NCBI GenBank assembly: GCA_002342065.1
Contig: DDPF01000002.1
Span: 1-64,000 of the forward strand
DNA: 64,000 bases
Direction of reading: 5' to 3'
Source of the DNA: Bacteroidetes bacterium UBA2475
GTDB taxonomy: Bacteria > Bacteroidota > Bacteroidia > B-17B0 > Aurantibacillaceae
The position numbers and the translations under genes are program-made. This document shows, piece after piece, positions 58,532-64,000 of this stretch (positions are counted from its first letter, which is position 1; each line of letters begins with the position of its first letter). The notes under the pieces were generated by a model. That model searched no databases. It was not told the DNA's origin and worked only from the letters and a program-made list of their open reading frames with translations.

Positions 58532-59725
58532 TTAATTAAAATGTTTTAAATAAGTATCAAGGTCTTTATCGCCGCGTCCGGATAAATTGATCACCACCAC
58601 ATCGCTGGATTTAAATTCTATTTTCTTTAATGCAGCAAAAGCATGCGCACTTTCCAATGCCGGAATAATTCCTTCTTCCTGCATTAATTCAAAAGCCGCT
58701 GTTATTGCTTCTTCATCGCTGGCAGATAAATATGTGGCTTGTCCGGTTTCATGTAAATGTGCATGTAACGGACCAATACCCGGGTAATCCAATCCGGCGG
58801 AGATGCTATAAGGTTCTGTGATCTGCCCATCGTTTGTTTGCATTAAAAATGTTTTGCTGCCGTGAATGATACCTGATGAACCTTTTTGTAAAGTGGCCGC
58901 AGTATGATCTGTGTGCAAACCTTTTCCTGCGGCTTCTATGCCAATTAATTTTACTTTCTCATTCCCTATAAAATTAAAAAATGCACCTGCGGCATTGCTT
59001 CCACCCCCGATGCAAGCTAATACATAGTCAGGATCTTTTTTGCCTTCTGCAATCAATAATTGTTCTTTTATTTCTTCGCTGATGATGGCTTGAAATCTGG
59101 TCACAAGGTCAGGGTAGGGGTGTGGACCAACTACAGAACCAATAAGATAATACGAGTCGTTGTTATTTATCCAATAACGAATGGCTTCATTAGTTGCATC
59201 TTTTAAAGTTTTAGTCCCACTTGTTGCTGCAATTATTTTTGCCCCTAACATTTTCATGCGCGATACGTTTGGTGCCTGGCGTTCAATATCCACTTGGCCC
59301 ATAAATACGGTGCAATCTAATCCCAAAAGTGCGCAGGCAGTTGCGGTGGCCACGCCATGTTGACCAGCTCCTGTTTCTGCAATTATTTTTTGTTTACCTA
59401 ATTTTTTTGCAAGCAAAGCCTGGCCAAGCGCATTATTTATTTTATGCGAACCGGTGTGGTTAAGATCTTCGCGCTTTAAATAAATTTTTGCGTTGTACTT
59501 TTTTGAAAGTTTTTTTGCAAAGTATAAAGGACTGGGCCTGCCAACATAATCTTTTAAAAGTAGGTCAAGCTCTTTTTTAAAATCGGGATCCTGCGTTATT
59601 TGTAAATAATTTTGAGCCAGCTCATGTACATTATTATATAAAAGTTCAGGAATGTAAGCCCCGCCAAAATTTCCATAATAACCTTCTTCGCTGATGGAAT
59701 AACCTTTAGTTAATTGTGTTTGCAT
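58532..59725 (-). CDS. trpB: Tryptophan synthase beta chain
   Basis: 397 residues. YYGNFGGAYIPELL, FAKKLSKKYNAKIYLKREDLNHTGSHKINNALGQ with the PLP lysine in HKINN, AETGAGQHGVA, CIGGGSNAAGAFF, IEAAGKGLHTDHTAATLQKG and SAGLDYPGIGP. It joins indole and serine. It overlaps trpF by 20 bases. Confidence 0.97.
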   Translation of the reverse strand: MQTQLTKGYSISEEGYYGNFGGAYIPELLYNNVHELAQNYLQITQDPDFKKELDLLLKDYVGRPSPLYFAKKLSKKYNAKIYLKREDLNHTGSHKINNALGQALLAKKLGKQKIIAETGAGQHGVATATACALLGLDCTVFMGQVDIERQAPNVSRMKMLGAKIIAATSGTKTLKDATNEAIRYWINNNDSYYLIGSVVGPHPYPDLVTRFQAIISEEIKEQLLIAEGKKDPDYVLACIGGGSNAAGAFFNFIGNEKVKLIGIEAAGKGLHTDHTAATLQKGSSGIIHGSKTFLMQTNDGQITEPYSISAGLDYPGIGPLHAHLHETGQATYLSASDEEAITAAFELMQEEGIIPALESAHAFAALKKIEFKSSDVVVINLSGRGDKDLDTYLKHFN

Positions 59726-60341
59726 GATCTTTTTGTTTTAAGAGTAAATTAATTTTTTCAATATTTTTTATCCCGGCTGTTATTTCAAATTTGGAATTTA
59801 TGTCGATTCCCATAAAATTTTTAAGATTCAGCCCGACTAATCCTTCATAATTCTCAGGAGAAATTCCCCCACTGATAATAAATGGTTTGGGTATTTCGAT
59901 CTCTTTTAATAGATCCCTATTAAAAGTTTTACCACTTCCTCCATAATCAGGCGTTGCTGTATCAAATAAAAAATAGTTGCATGCATCTTTATATTTATCG
60001 ATCAAGGATAAAGAAGACTCATCTTTTACGGGTATGGCTTTAATCACCTTTACAAAAGGCAAAAGTTGCTTGCAATCATTTACACTTTCTTCGCCATGAA
60101 GCTGAACAAGATCAAGATCGTAATGAGCCACTGTATTTAAAATACTGTATACAGGCTCATTTACAAACACCCCCACTTTTTTTATTGTTTTCGGAATTTT
60201 CCTAACCTCTTCAAAACTTAAGGCATTATTAAAATAACGGGGCGAGGCTTTATAAAAAATAAAACCTATTAAATGAACGTCCAGTTTTGAAATGGCCATA
60301 ATATTATCTCGGTCATTTAAACCACACACTTTAATCAACAT
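59706..60341 (-). CDS. trpF: Phosphoribosylanthranilate isomerase
   Basis: 211 residues. The catalytic Cys is in KVCGLNDRDNI, then GFIFYKASPRYF, VGVFVNEPV, DLVQLHGEES, FLFDTATPDYGGSGKTFN with the general-acid Asp, and FIISGGISPENYEGL. The C-terminal end overlaps trpB. It is the usual small monomeric barrel of this step. Confidence 0.95.
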   Translation of the reverse strand: MLIKVCGLNDRDNIMAISKLDVHLIGFIFYKASPRYFNNALSFEEVRKIPKTIKKVGVFVNEPVYSILNTVAHYDLDLVQLHGEESVNDCKQLLPFVKVIKAIPVKDESSLSLIDKYKDACNYFLFDTATPDYGGSGKTFNRDLLKEIEIPKPFIISGGISPENYEGLVGLNLKNFMGIDINSKFEITAGIKNIEKINLLLKQKDHANTIN

Positions 60342-61146
60342 AACTCAACGTGTTTTTAGGTGTATTATTAAGGGAAGCAATAAATTCTTTACACGCAAGT
60401 GAAGGTTCAGGATGTTTCATAAAATATGAGCCTATTAAAAATCCAGAATAGCCAGCTTCTTTTAATTGAAGAATACTTTCAACACTTTCAATACCGCTTT
60501 CGGCCACTTTTGTTTTTTCTTTTGGAAGTCGATCGATCAACTTAAAACTTGTTTCAGGATCTATTTTCAACGTTTTAAGGTCTCGGTTGTTCACCCCAAC
60601 AATTGTTATTGAATCAGGAATTTTTTCGAGTTCAGATTCTTCATGGATCTCTAATAAAACTTCAAGACTTAAACTTTTGGCTAAGTCCGCCAACGTAGTA
60701 ATTTCATTTTTGGTCAAAGAGGCTGCAATTAATAGTATAGCATCTGCACCAATAGATTTGGCTTCAATAACCTGGTATTCATCCACAATAAAATCTTTTC
60801 TCAAAATGGGACAAAAATTAAATTTGCGGGCAATACTAAGATCATCGTTACTGCCGCCAAAAAAAGTTCTGTCAGTTAATACCGAAATAGCACTGGCGCC
60901 TGCCTGCATATAACCAATGGAGGTCTTTTCTACATTTACATATTTGTTAATGACACCTTTTGAGGGTGATTGTTTTTTAATTTCTGCAATAATGCCACTT
61001 TTATCTTGTCGCTTTAAATATTTATCCAGCGAAACCGGGGTTGAATTAAAATAAAGGGAGCGCTCTAATAATTTAATAGGGTAAAGTTTTTTGTTTTCTT
61101 CTATTTCGGCTCTTTTATGAGTTATTATTTTTTCGAGTGTGTTCAT
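60331..61146 (-). CDS. trpC: Indole-3-glycerol phosphate synthase
   Basis: 271 residues. GIIAEIKKQSPSKGVIN with the catalytic Lys, YMQAGASAISVLTDRTFFGGS, PILRKDFIVDEYQVIEAKSIGADAILLIAA, LEVLLEIHEESELE and IVGVNNRDLKTLKIDPE. The protein is a single barrel, not fused to TrpF. It is 3 bases from trpD and overlaps trpF by 11 bases. Confidence 0.95.
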   Translation of the reverse strand: MNTLEKIITHKRAEIEENKKLYPIKLLERSLYFNSTPVSLDKYLKRQDKSGIIAEIKKQSPSKGVINKYVNVEKTSIGYMQAGASAISVLTDRTFFGGSNDDLSIARKFNFCPILRKDFIVDEYQVIEAKSIGADAILLIAASLTKNEITTLADLAKSLSLEVLLEIHEESELEKIPDSITIVGVNNRDLKTLKIDPETSFKLIDRLPKEKTKVAESGIESVESILQLKEAGYSGFLIGSYFMKHPEPSLACKEFIASLNNTPKNTLSYVD

Positions 61147-61149
61147 GGT

Positions 61150-62127
61150 TTATGAATTAATTAGATTTTTAAATACGGTATATGCTTTGTTGGAAATGAG
61201 GGTGTCTTTTGATCTTTCAATACATTCATTAATTGTAAGGTCGGGATGATAACAATTCATAGCTAAAGCCGTATTAGCCAGCATAACTTCAGTCTGCGCT
61301 TTTGTAGCTTTGTTTTGTAATACATTTAAAAAAATAGTTGCGGCATCAGCAATTGTTTCTCCCCCGTATAGATCTTTTGCGTTTAACACTGAAAAATTAA
61401 AATCCTGGTTATCCATTATCGTTTCTTTTGTGTTGCTATATACTTTTGAATCGCCTGTGAGGCTTACTTCGTCATAACCATCCAATGAATGCACAATCGT
61501 ATAATTGTGACCCGAACCTTGTAAAATATAATTGTACATTCTTGCAATTTTGCTGTTAAAGGTGCCAATGTAACGGAATTGGGGATCAGCCGGATTAACA
61601 AGTGGCCCCAATAAATTAAAGAAAGTGCCAGTGCCAATATTTTTTCTCACCGGCGCAGCCATTTTTAAAGCCGGGTGAAATAATGGTGCGTGAATAAAAC
61701 AAATGTTATGTTTCTCTAGATCATAATTCAGATCAGAAGCATTGGTTTTGAATTGATAACCGAAATGTTTTAGAACATCTGACGAACCCGACACACTTGA
61801 AGCACCATAATTACCATGTTTTGCAACAGGCACTCCTGCAGCCGCCAAAATAAAAGCTGAGAGGGTAGAAATATTGAAAGTGTTTTTTTTATCGCCACCG
61901 GTACCGCAAACATCCATACAAGGTTTATGCAGATCTACTTTAACGGCAAGATCTAGTAAGGCATTTTTAAAGCCATTCAACTCCTGCATAGAAATATGTC
62001 GGGTTTGATAGATACCAATGAGGATGCTCAATTGATATTCGTTTATTTTTTGTGAAGCGATTCCTAACATAAGGTCATATGCTTCCTGTTGGGACAAAAT
62101 ATGTCCGGTACAAAGTTTTTGAAACAT
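61150..62127 (-). CDS. trpD: Anthranilate phosphoribosyltransferase
   Basis: 325 residues. MDVCGTGGDKKNTFNIST (PRPP site), AKHGNYGASSVSGSSDVLKHFG, HAPLFHPALKMAAPVRKNIGTGTFFNLLGPLVNPA and VHSLDGYDEVSLTGDS. It is 10-20 residues shorter than usual at the C-terminus, but all site motifs are present. It is separated from trpG by 48 bases, the longest gap in the operon. Confidence 0.94.
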   Translation of the reverse strand: MFQKLCTGHILSQQEAYDLMLGIASQKINEYQLSILIGIYQTRHISMQELNGFKNALLDLAVKVDLHKPCMDVCGTGGDKKNTFNISTLSAFILAAAGVPVAKHGNYGASSVSGSSDVLKHFGYQFKTNASDLNYDLEKHNICFIHAPLFHPALKMAAPVRKNIGTGTFFNLLGPLVNPADPQFRYIGTFNSKIARMYNYILQGSGHNYTIVHSLDGYDEVSLTGDSKVYSNTKETIMDNQDFNFSVLNAKDLYGGETIADAATIFLNVLQNKATKAQTEVMLANTALAMNCYHPDLTINECIERSKDTLISNKAYTVFKNLINS

Positions 62128-62175
62128 TGTTTTTAATTTTAAAAAATTAATTATTTGGGTGATTATGTTTTACGA

Positions 62176-62742
62176 TCAGGCGCTAAGCCAATTTCGCATA
62201 ATAGTTTCGCCATACTCCGATAGAATAGATTCTGGATGGAACTGAACGCCCCTTACATCATAACTACGATGTTTAGCGGCCATAATATTATTTTTATCGT
62301 CAATTGCAGTTACGATCAATTCTTCAGGTAAATTCTCATTTTTAATTACCCAAGAGTGATATCTGCCTGCATTAAATTGTTTTGGACAATCATTAAAGAT
62401 CTTATCCTCGTTAAGAAGATTTACAGGAGTAGCAATGCCATGGTAAACTGTTTCGAGGTTCATTAAAGAGGCGCCAAAAGTTTCGCCTATTGCTTGCAAT
62501 CCTAAACAAACTCCAAAAATTGATTTTGTTTTATGATACTGTTTTAAAAGTTCGGGCATTATGCCTGAATCTTTTGGCAAACCCGGTCCGGGTGATAAAA
62601 GGATCTTAGAATAAGCATTTACTTCTTCCAAAGAAATTTTATCGTTGCGAATAACATCAAATTCAATATCGCTCACTTTTTCTACAAGGTGAACAAGGTT
62701 GTAAGTAAAGCTGTCGTAATTATCAAGCACTAATAGTTTCAT
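62176..62742 (-). CDS. trpG: Anthranilate synthase component II (glutamine amidotransferase)
   Basis: 188 residues. LLVLDNYDSFTYNLVHLVE, LLSPGPGLPKDSG, IFGVCLGLQAIGETFG with the catalytic Cys, and VRGVQFHPESI with His and Glu of the triad. It supplies ammonia to TrpE and may also serve PabB. It overlaps trpE by 20 bases. Confidence 0.95.
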   Translation of the reverse strand: MKLLVLDNYDSFTYNLVHLVEKVSDIEFDVIRNDKISLEEVNAYSKILLSPGPGLPKDSGIMPELLKQYHKTKSIFGVCLGLQAIGETFGASLMNLETVYHGIATPVNLLNEDKIFNDCPKQFNAGRYHSWVIKNENLPEELIVTAIDDKNNIMAAKHRSYDVRGVQFHPESILSEYGETIMRNWLSA

Positions 62743-64000
62743 GACTGTGTGAAGATATGGTTTTATTAATTTTTTGAGCTTCTTTAATAGCTTTTTTTAA
62801 AGCAGATATTTTATTGTAGATCTCGTTTTTTTCCGATTCCGGATCGCTGGCATTAACAATACCTGCCCCGGCCTGATAATAAAGTACATTGTCTTTACTT
62901 AAAAAAGTACGGATCATAATGGCCTGGTTAAGTTCGCTATTGTTTGATAAAAATCCGATCGATCCACCATAATAACCCCGCGATGTAGGTTCGTATTTAT
63001 CAATTAACTGCAACGCTTTGTGTTTTGGAGCACCTGATAATGTTCCGGCAGGTGATGAACCCGCTAACACTTCAAAAGGATGAACATCGGCGCGAAGCTC
63101 TCCTTCAATTTTGCTCACAAGGTGTATCACGTGAGAATAAAGTTGTACCTGTTGTAAATAAAGTGGTTCGACATTTGTGCAATACTTACTCAGGTCGTTT
63201 CTTGCAAGATCAACAAGCATCATGTGTTCTGCATTTTCTTTTTCGTCTAACAGTAATTTTTTCGCATTCAGAATATCTTCTGCATCATTTGAACTGCGTT
63301 TGTATGTTCCTGCAATTGGGTTTATTTGTGCTTTATTGTTTTTAACGATCAATTGTGCTTCCGGAGAAGAACCAAAGAGTCGAAATTTACCGGTATCGAA
63401 ATAGAACAAATAGGGCGAAGGATTAATATTTTTTAGTGCGCGGTATAAATTAAAGTCATCACCAATATAGGCCTGCGAAAATTGACGCGATAACACCATT
63501 TGAAAAATGTCGCCTTTTTGGCAATGGTCTTTAGCGGTATTAACGTGATCAATAAACTCCTCATCTGTTTGGTTAGAACTTTCTTCTCCAACCGCGCTAA
63601 AATTAAATTCGGTTACTTGTTGGGTATGTATGTTCTCATCCAGTTCCAATAATTGTTTTTTAGCCGTGGCCTCATCAAAAGCGTGAGAAATAAGATGAAG
63701 GCTATTTGTTGTATGATCAAAAACAAGGATCAATGAATAAACATGGTATAAAATCTCAGGAATTAATTGTTTATTCTCTTTTTGTTTAAAAGTGATCTCC
63801 TCAAAATATTCAATAGCATCAAAACTGTTATAACCAAACAAGCCGCCAGTGCAAAAACCACAATTAAGCTCCGGAAAAATAAATTGTTCCTTAAAGTTGA
63901 TGAGTTGTTGACTCAACGTTCTGTTTGAAGGTGGAAAATGAATGCTTTGATACTCTGAACCAATAGTTGATTTTAATATATGATTAGATAATTCAAAAGA
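62723..64000 (-). CDS. trpE: Anthranilate synthase component I (5' end outside window)
   Basis: The frame is open to the window edge; 425 codons are visible. The shorter reading starting at 63916 uses a TTG inside the gene. The extra 28 codons translate as SFELSNHILKSTIGSEYQSI and continue to NRT, in line with the known TrpE N-terminal region. The catalytic half shows IFQMVLSRQFSQAY, YLFYFDTGKFRLFGSSPEAQLIV, INPIAGTYKR, ENAEHMMLVDLARNDLSKYC, HLVSKIEGEL, LAGSSPAGTLSGAPKHKALQLID and YQAGAGIVNASDPESEK. It converts chorismate to anthranilate. Roughly 40 more residues and any leader or attenuator lie beyond the edge. Confidence 0.95.
   Translation of the reverse strand, partial: SFELSNHILKSTIGSEYQSIHFPPSNRTLSQQLINFKEQFIFPELNCGFCTGGLFGYNSFDAIEYFEEITFKQKENKQLIPEILYHVYSLILVFDHTTNSLHLISHAFDEATAKKQLLELDENIHTQQVTEFNFSAVGEESSNQTDEEFIDHVNTAKDHCQKGDIFQMVLSRQFSQAYIGDDFNLYRALKNINPSPYLFYFDTGKFRLFGSSPEAQLIVKNNKAQINPIAGTYKRSSNDAEDILNAKKLLLDEKENAEHMMLVDLARNDLSKYCTNVEPLYLQQVQLYSHVIHLVSKIEGELRADVHPFEVLAGSSPAGTLSGAPKHKALQLIDKYEPTSRGYYGGSIGFLSNNSELNQAIMIRTFLSKDNVLYYQAGAGIVNASDPESEKNEIYNKISALKKAIKEAQKINKTISSHSHETISA

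Noticed and set aside
1..64000. CRISPR arrays, tRNA/rRNA genes, insertion sequences, prophage
   Set aside because: No regularly spaced repeats, cloverleaf genes, transposase or phage-type proteins were seen on reading both strands by eye; a tRNAscan or CRISPR search was not possible here.

Overview
The window is chromosomal DNA from a member of the Bacteroidota, probably of the Flavobacteriia type. The evidence is strong AT bias, type IX secretion system (T9SS) genes, six proteins ending in T9SS type A sorting domains plus the tail of one that looks like type B, a trpEGDCFBA gene order, almost no Shine-Dalgarno sequences, and promoters of the Bacteroidota form TTTG-N18..20-TAnnTTTG. The species cannot be named from the sequence. 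No tRNA, rRNA, transposase, prophage or CRISPR array was seen, and no stretch over 300 bases lacks a gene.

Layout. (1) 1-8.6 kb, + strand: the tail of a gliding-motility-type secreted protein, a PorP/SprF-like protein, a PorE-like TPR/propeller/OmpA protein, then an ECF sigma factor overlapping a gene for an unusual membrane protein (inner-membrane helix plus a predicted C-terminal beta-barrel), a PKD lipoprotein and a six-PKD secreted protein. (2) 8.6-18.2 kb, - strand: holB-like, pth, a SET-domain protein, and a tight run mfd - histidine kinase - metallophore/B12-type ABC importer. (3) 18.3-25.5 kb, + strand: five consecutive T9SS cargo genes, made of two paralogous CPPC proteins, an Omp28-like CQYC protein and two paralogous small CFxxxC proteins, mostly separated by strong terminators. 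(4) 25.6-36.4 kb: a transaldolase-CBS fusion with a KdsC-like phosphatase, an ABC exporter, rpmH, yceD-rpmF, a histidine kinase inserted before plsX-fabH, then on the - strand a MORN lipoprotein, a polyprenyl diphosphate synthase and rlmN. (5) 36.4-43.2 kb, + strand: an amidohydrolase, an MBL hydrolase, an outer-membrane protein gene with no normal start codon, a DAO-type oxidoreductase, a protease-RimK-aspartoacylase cluster, a 35-residue membrane protein and tatA. (6) 43.4-52.6 kb: pnp, lpxK, DUF4294 and a biotin carboxylase, then ElyC-like, DUF2851, PspC and coiled-coil genes. (7) 52.6-64 kb, - strand: an esterase, tatC, aroA, aroB, aroF and the whole trp operon, with trpE running off the right edge.

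The genes at the left edge make and probably regulate T9SS-linked envelope proteins, and region 3 encodes cargo for that machinery. Region 7 couples DAHP synthase, dehydroquinate synthase and EPSP synthase to tryptophan synthesis in one apparent transcript. The most notable signals are: the duplicated CPPC/CFxxxC cargo module; a repeated promoter layout in which a TAnnTTTG-like box lies exactly four bases before the start codon, which predicts leaderless mRNAs; the ATC-start gene that has the same layout; the sigma factor paired with a possible double-membrane-spanning partner; and a short GAAACAA-type repeat inserted twice in aroA.

Corrections to simple ORF calls are given in the entries. 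They include rpmH and a 35-residue ORF that are too short for the usual cutoffs, revised starts for several genes, TTG or GTG starts for four others, and an extended partial trpE.
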